Shown here in pieces: positions 24,639 through 37,025 of a stretch of 64,000 nt of DNA (position 1 is the stretch's first letter; the number at the start of each line of letters is the position of its first letter). The notes under the pieces were generated by a model. That model was not told the DNA's origin, searched no databases, and saw nothing but the letters and a program-made list of their open reading frames with translations. The stretch is from Zeugodacus cucurbitae. Lineage: Eukaryota > Arthropoda > Insecta > Diptera > Tephritidae. Location of the stretch: contig NC_071672.1 of assembly GCF_028554725.1 (NCBI RefSeq), positions 124,001-188,000 of the forward strand. The letters are read 5' to 3'. The position numbers were made by a program, and so were the translations under genes.

Positions 24639-25529
24639 CTTCGGCCTACCCCCAGGCAGGCTGTTACGCCGGCGAACACTGGCACAGAAGCCACCCGCTC
24701 AGGTAAAACTCGAGAACAGCTGCTCTCCAAGCACGAGCGACTGAAACGCACTGAAGATGCTGACCTACACGCACACCCGCTCTGTAGCAGTCACCACCCA
24801 AGCGGTCGATTAAGGCGCTCTCGCGATGGCACAGCCCACAACTCCAGCCAAATGCCCAGAAAGGGTTACTCAAAAAGACCGCCGGACGGATCTATGTCCC
24901 CGTAACGGTCGCGAGTCAACGGCTGTGGTACTGCACCGAATCGCACCGTAGGCTAAACAGTTACTTCTACGACCGTAATCTGCACACCAGTCAGCTACTT
25001 CAGCACTGGTACAGTCGCTAGCACCCTTTGGGCAAAACTGTCCGAGCAGACCCGAAACAAGTGCAACCGAACACCAGGCGCTCAGCTCAGCACTCACCGG
25101 TAGGCAATTCAGCCAGCCGGAATACCAACAACACGGTAAACCACTGAAACTGTGCGACAGCCCACCAACAACAAACGTGTGGATACCCACGCTACTTAAG
25201 AAAAGCAACAATGTTGTACTTACCAATACACGCCGCACCAAAAACACCCCGCGGCTGTACCAAAAACACACGCCCGAAATACCGCAAGCCACGCGCGTAT
25301 GATATGCAAGAATACACAAAAATGTGCACTTACACCAACAACACACGCGATCACGTATTCACTATTCACGCACGCCAGGCAATAACGGTGCCTATCACAC
25401 ACCGCGTAACCAAATGACCGCACAAAAGAGAATACCGAAAAATCGCAACAACAACTCGCCTAGAAAAATCACTAAGAAAATCACGATGCGCACGCACGTC
25501 TATCCGCGTCGAAAGCCAACTAACGAATG

Positions 25530-25543
25530 AGTAGATAGGGACA
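25530..25543 (-). repeat. 14-bp 28S target duplication between R1-1 and R1-2
   Basis: Reads TGTCCCTATCTACT on the minus strand, the 28S sequence at the R1 cut site, and is the only DNA between the 3' end of R1-2 and the 5' end of R1-1 reading along + coordinates. Identical spacers lie at 28177-28190, 34153-34166, 42159-42172 and 47788-47801. Confidence 0.95.
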
Positions 25544-28176
25544 TCTAAAGCCAATATTAACGTGAGTACCTGCCGACGACGGCCTTACCTCACGGTGCTC
25601 AAAAGCACAGCGGATCAAATCAATGCGATGATCAGCGCCCCGAAAAATGCAATGCATTATTCAGTACCAATTGGCGTGTGGAATGGACACACTAACCACC
25701 TTGGTGAGGTTCGAGGCCTATCTAAAACCTCTGCCGTACTTTGGGTCCGGCACCCAGTTGCAATGCAACTCCACATTGAGTGACAAATATCACTCTCCCC
25801 GCATTCGGGTATTAAACCACAACCACCACGATACTCCCCGAGGGGCCAGTCCGCACGAGTAGGTTGGAGCGAACTCCAAGGGCTCCTACTCCCCGTGGTA
25901 CCAGAATTAAGTCTTCGGTCAGACCTCGTAGTTGAAACTACTACCAGTTGAGCTTCCATACTGCTCTGGACTGGTGACCAGGGGTTGGACCCCATTCTCT
26001 CATCCAATACACACACAATACACACACCATTCACACAAAGAAACTATACTTAGTTTCCAGCTAATTGTCTTCGCCGCTTAAACACCTCACGCGCAAACAC
26101 ACCAAATAATTCTAATCGTTCGGCATCCCAACTAGTGGAGATCACACCACTAACATCTAACCGTCCATCAGTCCAACTAATCCCCATACCCCCAAGGCCC
26201 CTAATGTCCGAGTACATCGGGCATTCAGCAATAACATGCACCCAATCCTCAACACGCGCCCCACACATACATTCCATTCCATCAGAGAGGTGCCTCTGAT
26301 GCAAAAAAGCATTCAAAGGCCCATGCCCCGTAAGTAGGAAACCCAGACTCAGACAGAATCTGAAATCTGGGTTTTCCCCAACAAACCCAACATCCCGAAT
26401 GTACTCATAAGTCACACGACCGTTAGGACTATTATCCCAACGGTCTTGCCACCTACTCCTAACTCTGTCATCTAGAAGCCTCTAGCTTCCTAGATATCCC
26501 AACCTCTCCACATCATCGTCAGAAATCCATTCATTCCGCAGCAATAACACACTCAAACCTCTCCTCAACCTGAAAGAAACAGCACGCTGTAAAACAATCA
26601 TGTCAAGAGGGGGCACACCCAATAAAACCTGCAACGCATCCGTAGAAACGGTGCGACATACAGGCAAACAGGCAAGCATCATGCAACGCTGTATAGAAAG
26701 AAGTTTTCGACGACCCGAAACCATCGTAGCCACCTTCCACCATATAGGAGATCCATAAGTGGCACAGGCCACAAACAAACCTCGATATATGGAGCGAACA
26801 GCACGACACCCGAGACCCCGTACTCCGTAAAACGCGCCTGACACTACCAACAATCGCCTGCAGCCGCCGCTTCACATTCTCTAAGTGTGGAGTAAAACAC
26901 ATTCTTTCACTCATGGTCAACCCCAGATATTTGACTTGCGTCACATACCTGATGCTGACACCATTCACACGGACAACCGGTGGACGCCCCGGTGACAGTC
27001 TACCCTTTAAGAGCATTGTCACCGTTTTATCCATCGATATGTCAATCCCCACACCCACACCCCAATTATGAGCAATCTCCAACAATTGCCCTCCTACCCT
27101 TTCAATCTCAGACCTCGAACAGCCTTCGACCAAAAGAAGTAGGTCATCCGCATACTCACAACACCTGCAGAGTGGTTCGAGCTGCCCAAGCAATGAGTCC
27201 ATCATGAGGTTCCAAATATATGGACCACAGATGGATCCCTGCGGGCAGCCACGAACCACTCCAATCTCCACACTCCCATTCATACCAACGATAGAGGCTT
27301 TCCTGTCCGAAAAGAAGCTCCGCCAGAGACTAATTTCCGAACAGTTAAGTTCCTCTAGCCGTTGAATCACTCGATCCCAGATTAGGTAATCAAACGCCCC
27401 CTTGAAGTCAACAAACATGCCAAGGACATATTTGTTGGTATTCTCCCTCACAGCATTCTGAACATACATCCAGGCATCTTCTACACTGCGTCCTTTCCTG
27501 AACCCATACTGCCTATTCGACCTCAAATCCCGCGTTAGCTCCTGAAGCCGTTCCACCATAACTTTTTCAAGCACTTTTCCAAGCACTGGAAGGAGACTGA
27601 TGCCCCGATAAGAACGAGGTTCACTCCTGATCTTATCAGGAGACTTCAGGAGAAGAACAACCCTGGCACTTTTCCACTCACGTGGAAAATATCCCTCACA
27701 AATGCACTTATCATAAATGACCTCCAAGTATTCCGGAATGAACTTCCACAAGCTTTTGCACATCTCTCTGTTCAAACCATCAAAACCTGGGGACCGTTTA
27801 GACCTAACCAGGCCAAAGGCGTATCCCAACTCCTCATCTTCTAGTGGAGGAACAGGTACCTCTTGTGCTTGAGGTGCCTGAACCTCAGCCCTGGGAAAGA
27901 ACGCTCCTATCAGAACCTCCGCACACTCACTCCATGTTGATAACACAGTGTCATCAACACGAAGAGAAGTGATGTCCTCCCTCTTACGACCCCTACAAAT
28001 CCTTAAGACCTGACCCCAGGGGTCACAAATTACAAACTAATACTCAAAATGAATGTACTTACATCCAATGCTGAGGGCTCCAACACAAAAAACACCAATT
28101 CACAAAAAATTCACGACACAGAAAACGCACAGAAACGAAAACACGTCTGAACAATCTGAAATTCTACAATCGAATG
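25544..28176 (-). mobile_element. R1-2: internally deleted R1 (type B 5' end)
   Basis: 2.63-kb derivative with normal R1 ends. The 5' UTR is only about 150 bp (28176-28027) and is fused at about 28026-28028 to the middle of ORF2, just upstream of the KREDITSLRV segment, so ORF1 and the whole endonuclease are gone. The join reads ggggtcacaaattac. The deletion contains that of R1-5 plus about 178 bp more. It keeps both termini and 3' UTR, so it could in principle have been copied in trans, but array duplication explains it better. Confidence 0.92.
26050..28026 (-). pseudogene. R1-2 ORF2 remnant (reverse transcriptase)
   Basis: Reads from the linker upstream of the RT domain, through fingers, palm (FVDFKGAFDYLIWD) and the box YADDLLLL, which is intact here, to the C-terminal CXCX8HX4C motif (CMCGARVEDWVHVIAEC). 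A 2-nt deletion near 26822 shifts the frame, and the codon before RLLDD is changed to TAG near 26483. No endonuclease domain and no natural start codon remain. Confidence 0.9.
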
Positions 28177-28190
28177 AGTAGATAGGGACA
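28177..28190 (-). repeat. 14-bp 28S target duplication between R1-2 and R1-3
   Basis: TGTCCCTATCTACT on the minus strand, same as the other R1/R1 junctions. The R1 3' end beside it reads GGCTTTGGA, as at 42173, rather than the GGCTTTAGA seen at 25544 and 34167. Confidence 0.95.
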
Positions 28191-28696
28191 TCCAAAGCCA
28201 ATATTAACGTGAGTACCTGCCGACGACGGCCTTACCTCACGGTGCTCAAAAGCACAGCGGATCAAATCAATGCGATGATCAGCGCCCCGAAAAATGCAAT
28301 GCATTATTCAGTACCAATTGGCGTGTGGAATGGACACACTAACCACCTTGGTGAGGTTCGAGGCCTATCTAAAACCTCTGCCGTACTTTGGGTCCGGCAC
28401 CCAGTTGCAATGCAACTCCACATTCAGTGACAAATATCACTCTCCCCGCATTCGGGTATTAAACCACAACCACCACGATACTCCCCGAGGGGCCAGTCCG
28501 CACGAGTAGGTTGGAGCGAACTCCAAGGGCTCCTACTCCCCGTGGTACCAGAATTAAGTCTTCGGTCAGACCTCGTAGTTGAAACTACTACCAGTTGAGC
28601 TTCCATACTGCTCTGGACTGGTGACCAGGGGTTGGACCCCATTCTCTCATCCAATACACACACAATACACACACCATTCACACAAAGAAACTATAC

Positions 28697-31600
28697 TTAG
28701 TTTCCAGCTAATTGTCTTCGCCGCTTAAACACCTCACGCGCAAACACACCAAATAATTCTAATCGTTCGGCATCCCAACTAGTGGAGATCACACCACTAA
28801 CATCTAACCGTCCATCAGTCCAACTAATCCCCATACCCCCAAGGTCCCTAATGTCCGAGTACATCGGGCATTCAGCAATAACATGCACCCAATCCTCAAC
28901 ACGCGCCCCACACATACATTCCATTCCATCAGAGAGGTGCCTCTGATGCAAAAAAGCATTCAAAGGCCCATGCCCCGTAAGTAGGAAACCCAGACTCAGA
29001 CAGAATCTGAAATCTGGGTTTTCCCCAACAAACCCAACATCCCGAATGTACTCATAAGTCACACGACCGTTAGGACTATTATCCCAACGGTCTTGCTACC
29101 TACTCCTAACCCTGTCATCTAGAAGCCTCTTGCTTCCTAGATATCCCAACCTCTCCACATCATCGTCAGAAATCCATTCATTCCGCAGCAATAACACACT
29201 CAAACCCCTCCTCAACCTGAAAGAAACAGCACGCTGTAAAACAAACAGGTCAAGAGGGGGCACACCCAATAAAACCTGCAACGCATCCGTAGAAACGGTG
29301 CGACATACAGGCAAACAGGCAAGCATCATGCAACGCTGTATAGAAAGAAGTTTTCGACGACCCGAAACCAACGTAGCCACCTTCCACCATATAGGAGATC
29401 CATAAGTGGCACAGGCCACAAACAAACCTCGATATATGGAGCGAACAGCACGACGCCCGAGACCCCAATCACTCCGTAAAACGCGCCTGACACTACCAAC
29501 AATCGCCTGAAGCCGCCGCTTCACATTCACTAAGTGTGGAGTAAAACACATTCTTTCACTCATGGTCAACCCCAGATATTTGACTTACGTCACATACCTG
29601 ATGCTGACCCCATTCACACGGACAACCGGTGGACGCCCCGGTGACAGTCTACCCTTTAAGAGCATTGTCACCGTTTTATCCATCGACATGTCAATCCCCA
29701 CACCCACACCCCAATTATGAGCAATCTCCAACAATTGCCCTCTTACCCTTTCAATCTCAGCCCTCGAACAGCCTTCGACCAAAAGAAGTAGGTCATCCGC
29801 ATACGCACAACACCTGCAGAGTGGTTCGAGCTGTCCAAGCAATGAGTCCATCATGAGGTTCCAAATATATAGACCACAGATGGATCCCTGCGGGCAGCCA
29901 CGAACCACTCCAATCTCCACACTCCCATTCATACCAACGATAGAGGCTTTCCTGTCCGAAAAGAAGCTCCGTTGCCGTTGATACACTCGATCCCAGATTA
30001 GGTAATCAAACGCCCCCTTGAAGTCAACAAATATGCCAAGGACATATTTGTTGGTATTCTCCCTCACAGCATTCTGAACATACATCCAGGCATCTTCTTC
30101 ACTGCGTCCTTTCCTGAACCCATACTGCCTATTCGACCTCAAATCCCGCGTAAGCTCCTGAAGCCGTTCCACCATAACTCTTTCCAGCACTTTTCCAAGC
30201 ACTGGAAGGAGACTGATGCCCCGATAAGAACGAGGATCACTCCTAATCTTATCAGGAGACTTCAGGAGAGGAACAACCCTGGCACTTTTCCACTCACGTG
30301 GAAAATATCCCTCACAAATGCACTTATCATAAATGACCTCCAAGTATTCCGGAATGAACTTCCACAAGCATTTGCACATCTCTCCGTTCAGACCATCAAA
30401 ACCTGGAGACCGTTTAGACCTGACCAGGCCAAAGGCATATCCCAGCTCCCCATCATCTAATGGAGGAACAGGTACCTCATGTGCATGGGGTGCCTGAACC
30501 TCAGCCCTGGGAAAGAACGCTCCTAACAGAACCCCAGCACACTCTCTCCACGTTGATAACACAGTGTCACCAACACGAAGAGAGGTGATATCCTCCCTCT
30601 TACGACCCCTGCAGATCTTATAGACCTGACCCCAGGGGTCATCCCTATTGTCATTCACAAAACTCCTCCACTCTTCTTCTTTAATTTTCACAATCATATC
30701 TTTATATTCATTCATCGCACAACTAAAATCATACCTAAACTGGGACAGCCTGTCAGAATTGAACCGCCGAGCACGTTGAAACTTTCGTCTCAACCGCCGG
30801 ACAGTCCTCCTCTTCAAGGTTAACTCATGCGTCCACCACTTAATTTTTCTAACCCTAAAACTTCCACACTTCCTGAACAATCTGTCATTCACACCCCACA
30901 CCAACTCACACAGCCGAGCAATTTGCTCATCCACCTCCAGATCATCAAACACTCTAAGCGGTATTTCTAACACCGCTTCCCTTACACTCTGTCCATATCG
31001 GTTCCAGTCAATACCAGAGGTACGCCATCGCCGCAATGGACTCACACACACCAAAGGAGGGGAACGAGGAGCAACCACAATTTGGATCAAATTATGATCA
31101 CTCAGACCCCACCCTCATCTAACCTCCCACTTAAAATCAAACACTCTACTTGCTGCCTCATTCATAAGCGTCACGTCAATATCACTCACACCCCTAGGCC
31201 CATCAAACGTATACCACTCACTCGGCTCATTCAGAATGTGAAGGCCCTTAGCCAACACCCATTCATTCATTACCTCGTCTCGAACGTGGCTTTGATATCC
31301 AGACGAATGTCTGGATACCTTACTAAACCACATCGAGGACGAGGCATTCGCATCCAACCCTAGGACTAATGGGCTACCACTCGCCAGAAGTAGTAACTTA
31401 TCCATATAGCCCTGGTAGGGCCCTAGGGGCTCGCTAAATTTGCAATACAAACTAGCGACAATCATTCTACCGAACTCCCCCCCTGTAGACACACACACCC
31501 CCTGTTGTGACGAATCCAAGACTACACAATCGTAGCCGGAATCATTCACAACTATTGCAGCATTAACCCCAAGGTCCGTAAAGACCCTAAAACCTCCAGG

Positions 31601-31738
31601 AAGACCCCGAACCACACCATTGGTGGTGTAGGGCTCCTGGAGTAAGGCAATGCCGCACCCACCCTCAATCATACAACCCCCCAACTCACACATAACGGCA
31701 TACGACCCCTGACAATTAAGCTGAGAAATCCCCTCCAT
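28697..31738 (-). pseudogene. R1-3 ORF2 (endonuclease-RT), three nonsense codons
   Basis: Starts MEGISQLNCQGS at 31738 and encodes an APE endonuclease (LLQEPY, LGLDANASSSMW, then LSDHN) and RT (FVDFKGAFD, YADDLLLL both intact), with a C-terminal CXCX8HX4C motif. TGA replaces a Gly codon just before the endonuclease SDH motif (about 31115). TAA replaces Gln in RYVTQ (about 29585). TAG replaces Trp in RWQDRW (about 29096). All three are shared with R1-6. A 33-bp in-frame deletion near 29970 removes 11 residues after LIWDRV and is private to this copy. The protein would nick 28S and prime cDNA synthesis if restored; as it stands it is inactive. Confidence 0.92.
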
Positions 31739-33258
31739 CAGTGTCTGGAGAGGGCACGCTCAACAACGCCACAGTAAATCGGGCAGACAGCTGACATCAT
31801 AAGATGCCCAGCTGGCCTACCCTTAAATGCACAGTTGCGACAATGGGAGGCATTGCCACAACCGGCAGCTCTATGTCCTTCTTGACCGCTCCGCCTACAA
31901 ACATCTGATTTGGCCCTACACTCAGCCACTCTATGGTCAAAACCCATACACCGGAAGCAGCCAGCAACTGGGCTATCCGGTCGAACCCTGAAGGAGAACC
32001 ACTTTATGTAGCACCTTCCCGCCTCCAAAAGGGCGGACATTAATTTGTCCGACCCCTCAAGGACAACGTTGGTGCTACCATCAGCAGCCACCTTCCAGGG
32101 CCGACTGACCATCCGCACATCTGACTTTCGTGCCTCAGGGCTGATGTCCTGAAGGTTCAACCGAAACAGCTCCTCCATGAAGTCATCATGGGAGATTTCG
32201 GTGTGAACCCCCTGAACCACAACCCGCGGACCCAACTTCCGGTTCACTGTCACATTCAATCCCTCCTCCCCGAATTTGGCATTATTCGCCACCTTTTCCC
32301 TCTCTAAAACAGAGGGGGTGCGAATAACCACCCCACCACCCTTAATCGGCTTCACCTCGTGTACTCGCACTCCGAGGGAAGGTCCCACCTCCTTCACGAC
32401 CTTCTTAATCACCTCCTTAGAGGAGGTGGTCGGGGCTTTGCTTCGCACCACCACCGACCACGTCTCCACGGGCTTCGGCAATGCCGGAGCAATCGCCTCC
32501 AACACAGGTGCTGGAGGCGCACGCACCGACTCAGCCGGAGCCAAACCCACAACCAACCTCTTCGATTGGGGAATAGATCCCCCACAACCCCCCCTGAGAG
32601 CGTCAACCTGACCGCGAAGATGGGCATTCTCGGTTACTACCGTCATCAGGAGAGCCTCGTACTTCGAGGCAAGCTCCATCAGCCCCTTCGCGGTAGTGAC
32701 CTCAAAGTCTTTAACCCCAAACACCAATGCGTTTAATTCCGCCGTCACTGCCTTCGCGGCAGCAACATGGCTGATAGCGCCTCCCCCAACCACACCCCCA
32801 TTAACTCCATCCTTACGTTTCCCTCCCTCCTTCGCCGAGCTGACTTTCGTCGATCCCTCCTTCGCGACGCTCTTTTTAACAACGCCCTTTTTCGCGACGC
32901 CCTTATCAGCGACGCCCTTATCAGCGACGCCCTTATCCGCGACTCCCTTATCCGCGACGGCCTTCCCAGTGCCGCTGTTACCGCCGCTCTCGGCCGGCTT
33001 AGCAGCACCCGAAACTGCGGGGTGAGCAACCGCTTTTTCAGCGGTGCCACCTATTCCGCTACCGCTCTCACTCCCACCATCCTCTGATTTCATCAACAGA
33101 GGCGACCCCAAAAGCGCCCTCCTCCGCGGCGGAGACCTCACCGGTGGCCTCACCTCCTCATCACCCGACGACGGTTCCACCATCACAGTTATGGGGCCCG
33201 ACCCGTCGCTTTCAGCGAGGGATTTAACCCTCCTCCTCCGTGGTGGAGCCATTCCCAC
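31738..33258 (-). CDS. R1-3 ORF1 (Gag-like protein), 506 aa, open
   Basis: The only uninterrupted R1 ORF1 in the window. It starts MGMAPPRRRRVKSLAES with two Arg-rich basic patches (residues about 5-10 and 41-48). Then comes a lysine-rich tract of about 95-130 made of repeated VADKG units, and a short heptad-like helix around MELASKYEALL that may self-associate. The C-terminus holds zinc knuckles: knuckle 1 CFRCMGFDHRVAEC (about 434-447) is intact. Knuckle 2 reads CRRSGQEGHRAAGC (about 454-467), with Ser replacing the second Cys. A Cys-rich unit follows (about 473-492). ORF1 protein coats element RNA. The stop and ORF2 start overlap as TGATG (31736-31740). The knuckle defect suggests reduced function. 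Confidence 0.9.
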   Translation of the reverse strand: MGMAPPRRRRVKSLAESDGSGPITVMVEPSSGDEEVRPPVRSPPRRRALLGSPLLMKSEDGGSESGSGIGGTAEKAVAHPAVSGAAKPAESGGNSGTGKAVADKGVADKGVADKGVADKGVAKKGVVKKSVAKEGSTKVSSAKEGGKRKDGVNGGVVGGGAISHVAAAKAVTAELNALVFGVKDFEVTTAKGLMELASKYEALLMTVVTENAHLRGQVDALRGGCGGSIPQSKRLVVGLAPAESVRAPPAPVLEAIAPALPKPVETWSVVVRSKAPTTSSKEVIKKVVKEVGPSLGVRVHEVKPIKGGGVVIRTPSVLEREKVANNAKFGEEGLNVTVNRKLGPRVVVQGVHTEISHDDFMEELFRLNLQDISPEARKSDVRMVSRPWKVAADGSTNVVLEGSDKLMSALLEAGRCYIKWFSFRVRPDSPVAGCFRCMGFDHRVAECRAKSDVCRRSGQEGHRAAGCGNASHCRNCAFKGRPAGHLMMSAVCPIYCGVVERALSRH

Positions 33259-34152
33259 CTTCGGCCTACCCCCAGGCAGGCTGTTACGCCGGCGAACACT
33301 GGCGCAGAAGCTACCTGCTCAGGTAAAACCCGAAACAGCTGCTCTCCAGGCGCGTGCAACTGAACGCACTGAAGACGCTGACTCACACGTGTACTCGCTC
33401 TGTAGCAGTCACCACCCAAGCAGTCGGTTAATGCGCTCTCGCGAGGGCACAGCCCACAACCCAGCCAAAGGTCTGAAAAGGCTACTCAAAAAAACCGCCG
33501 GACAGATCAATGTCCCCGTAACGGTCGCGAGTCAACCGCTGTGGCACTGTACCAACCGCACTGTGGGCTTAACAGCACTCTGCTACGACCGCAGTCGACG
33601 CAACAGTCAGCGACCTCAGCACTGGGACAGCCCCAGGCACCCTTTGGGCACAACTGTACGGTCAAACCCGAAACAAGCGCAACTGAACGCCAGGCGCTCA
33701 GCACACCACTCACTGGTAGGCAATCCAGCCAGCAGGAATACCTACAACACGGTACACCACTGAAACTGTGCGACAGCCCACCAACAACAACTATGTGGAT
33801 ACCCACGTTACTTTAGATAACAACAATGTTGTACTTACCCAATACGCACTGTACAGTCTACCAAAACTGTACAAAACACACGCCCGTACCGAAAAACCGC
33901 AACCACGCGCGCACAAAAATGCGGAGAATGCACAACAATGTGCAGTCGCACAAATCCACACGCGACCGTAGCAACAATAACACTACCTACCCACGCCAGG
34001 CAATAACGGTGCCTATAACTCACCGCGTAAACAAATGACCGCACAAAAGAGAATACGGAAAAATCGCAAAAACAACTCGCCAAGAAAAACTCACCAAAAA
34101 TCACAACGATGCGCACGCACGTCTATCCGCGTCGAAAGCCAACTAACGAATG

Positions 34153-34166
34153 AGTAGATAGGGACA
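34153..34166 (-). repeat. 14-bp 28S target duplication between R1-3 and R1-4
   Basis: TGTCCCTATCTACT on the minus strand, joining the 3' end of R1-4 to the 5' end of R1-3 with no other 28S sequence. Confidence 0.95.
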
Positions 34167-34653
34167 TCTAAAGCCAATATTAACATGAGTACCTGCCGAC
34201 GACGGCCTTACCTCACGGTGCTCAAAAGCACAGCGGATCAAATCAATGCGATGATCAGCGCCCCGAAAATGCTACGCATTATTCGGTACCAATTGGCGTG
34301 TGGAATGGACACACTAACCACCTTGGTGGGGTTCGAGGCCTATCTAAAACCTCTGCCGCGCTTTGGGTCCGGCACTCGGTTGCAATGCAACTCCACATTG
34401 AGGGACCAAAGTCACTCTCCCCGCATTTGGGTATTGAACCACACCCACCACGATACTCCCCGAGGGGCCAGTCCGCACGAGCAGGTTGGAGCGAACTTCA
34501 AGGGCTCCTTCTCCCCGTGGTATCAGAATTAAGTCTCCGGTCAGACCTCGTAGCCGAAACTATTACCAGTTGAGCATCCATACAGCTCTGGACTGGTGAC
34601 CAGGGATTGAATCCCATTCTCTCATCCAATTCATACACCTTTCATACCAGAAG

Positions 34654-37025
34654 CTAACCCCCTTCTTCAGCCAATTGTCTTCGCCGCCTGAACAACACGC
34701 GCGCAAATCTTGCAAACGACCCTAACTGTTCGGCATCCCGACTAGTGGAGATCACACCACTAACATCTAACCGTCCATCAGTCCAACTAATCCCCATACC
34801 CCCAAGGTGCCTAATGTCTGAGTACAACGGGCATTCCGCTATAACATGCACCCAATCCTCAACACACGCCCCACACATACACTCTGAACTATCTGCAAAG
34901 TGCCTCTTATGCAAGAATGCATTAAGAGGCCCATGCCCCGTAAGCAGGAAACCCAGACTTAGACAGAATCTGAAGTCTGGGTTTCCTTCTACATAGCTAA
35001 CGTCCCGGATGTACTCATAAGTCACCCGACCATTGAGACTACTGTCCCAACGGTCTTGTCACCTACACCTGACCCTATCATCTAGAAGCCTCTTGCTCCC
35101 TAGATATCCCTCCCTCTCCACATCTTCATCGGAAATCAAATCATTCCGCAGCAAAGACACACTCAGACCCCTTCTTAACCTGAATGATACAGCACGCTGT
35201 ATGACAACCAGGTCAAAAGGGGGCGCACCTAGTAACACCTGCAACGCATCCGTAGAAACGGTGCGACATTCAGGCAGACAGGCGAGCATCATGCAACGCT
35301 GGACGGAGAGGAGCTTTCGGCGACCGAAGACCGTCGTGGCCGTTCGCCACCATACAGCAGCCCCATAAGTGGCACAAGCCACAAATAAGCCGCGATATAT
35401 GGCGCGAACAGCACGACGTCCGAGGCCCCAATCACTCCGTAAAACGCGCATAACCTTACCTACGACCGCCTGCAGTCGCACCTTCACACTCACCAAGTGT
35501 GGAGTAAAACACATTCTTTCACTCATGGTCAACCCCTGGTACTTGACTTGCGTCACATACCTGATGCCGACCCCATTCACTCGGACAACCGGTGGACGCC
35601 CCGGTGACAGTCTGCCTTTTAAAAGCATTGTCACCGGTTTGTCCATCGAGATGTCTACACCCACACTTATCCCCCAGTTGTGGACAATTTCTAAAAATTG
35701 TCCTCCCACCCGATCCAACTCACGCCTTGAACGATCTTCAACAAGGAGAAGAAGGTCGTCCGCATACGCACAACACTTACAGAGTGGTTCGAGCTGCCCA
35801 AGCAGAGAGTCCATCATGAGGTTCCATATATATGGACCACAGATGGTTCCCTGTGGACAGCCACGAGCCACTCCAATCTCCACACTCCCATTCATTCCAA
35901 CGATAGAGGCTTTTCTATCCGAAAAGTAGCTTCGCCAGGGACTAATTTCCGGACAGCCAAGTTCCTCTAACCGTTCTATCACTTGATCCCAGATCAGATA
36001 ATCGAATGCTCCCTTGAAGTCAACAAATATGCCGAGGACATACTTGTTGACATTCTCCCTAACAACATTCTGCACATACATCCACGCATCTTCCACACTG
36101 CGTCCTTTCCTGAACCCATACTGCCTATCCGACCACATACCCCGCGTTAGCTCCTGAAGTCGTTCCACCATAACCCTCTCCAGTACTTTTCCAAGCACCG
36201 GAAGAAGGCTGATGCCCCGATAAGAACGAGGATCACTCCTGATCTTATCAGGGGACTTCAGGAGAGGGACGACCCTGGCACTTTTCCACTCACGTGGAAA
36301 ATATCCCTCCCACACGCACTTGTTATAAATGGCCTCCAAGTATTCCGGAATGATCTTCCACAAGCTTTTGCACATCTCTCCGTTCAAACCATCAAAACCT
36401 GGGGACCGTTTAGACCTAACCAGGCCAAAGGCGTATCCCAACTCCTCATCTTCTAGTGGAGGAACAGGTACCTCTTGTGCTTGAGGTGCCTGAACCTCAG
36501 CCCTGGGAAAGAACGCTCCTAACAGAACCTCCGCACACTCTCTCCACGTTGATAACACAGAGTCACCAACGCGGAGAGAGGTGATATCCTCCCTCTTACG
36601 ACCCCTGCAGATCCTGTAGACCTGCCCCCAAGGGTCGTCCCTATTCTCCCCAACAAAGCTCCTCCATTCCTCTTCTTTTATTCTCACAAGCATATCCTTA
36701 TACTCTGTAACCGCACAACTAAAATCATATCTGATCTGGGATAACCTATCCGAATTAGACCGCCGAGCACGCTGAAACTTTCGTCTCAACCGCCGGACAG
36801 TCCTCCTCTTCAAGGTTAACTCATTCGTCCACCATTTAATTTTCCTAATCCTCAAACTTTCATACTTCCTGAAAACCCTATCATTAACACACCAAACCAA
36901 CTCATACAGCCGAGCAATTTGCTCGTCCACCCCCAGTTCCTCAAACTCACTAAGCGGTATTTCCAATACCGCTTCCCTTACATTCTGTCCATATTTGTTC
37001 CAGTCAGTACCAGAGGTACGACAGC
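34654..37025 (-). pseudogene. R1-4 ORF2 remnant (reverse transcriptase)
   Basis: Open from the deletion join through a complete RT domain to DDRVRCR at 35059, about 650 codons. Motif A FVDFKGAFDYLIWD and the catalytic box YADDLLLL are intact, so this is the longest uninterrupted R1 RT frame here. The Trp codon of RWQDRW is changed to TGA; R1-3 and R1-6 have TAG at the same codon. The C-terminal Cys motif (CMCGACVEDWVHVIAEC) follows at 35025-34654. The endonuclease is missing. The listed start near 37065 is in ORF1 sequence read in another frame and is not natural. Confidence 0.9.

Larger units (their letters stand above)
19801..25529 (-). mobile_element. R1-1: full-length but dead R1 retrotransposon
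   Basis: Non-LTR retrotransposon of the R1 clade, which inserts at one fixed site in 28S. The 5' end on the minus strand is CATTCG at 25529, preceded by the 14-bp target TGTCCCTATCTACT. The 3' end abuts TGTCCCTATC at 19791-19800. Order: 5' UTR (25529-24639), ORF1, ORF2, and a 3' UTR of about 0.5 kb (20306-19801). It belongs to my type A, defined by the 5' UTR and ORF1 N-terminus shared with R1-3 and R1-4. Both ORFs are broken and the reverse transcriptase active site is mutated, so it cannot move on its own. Confidence 0.93.
28191..34152 (-). mobile_element. R1-3: full-length mosaic R1
   Basis: 5.96-kb element with both ends, between 14-bp target copies at 28177-28190 and 34153-34166. The 5' UTR (33259-34152) and first two thirds of ORF1 follow R1-1 and R1-4 (type A). 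From roughly 32.15 kb down to the 3' end the sequence follows R1-6 (type B), including three identical nonsense codons. It therefore looks like a recombinant between two R1 lineages. ORF1 is open; ORF2 is dead. Confidence 0.93.
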
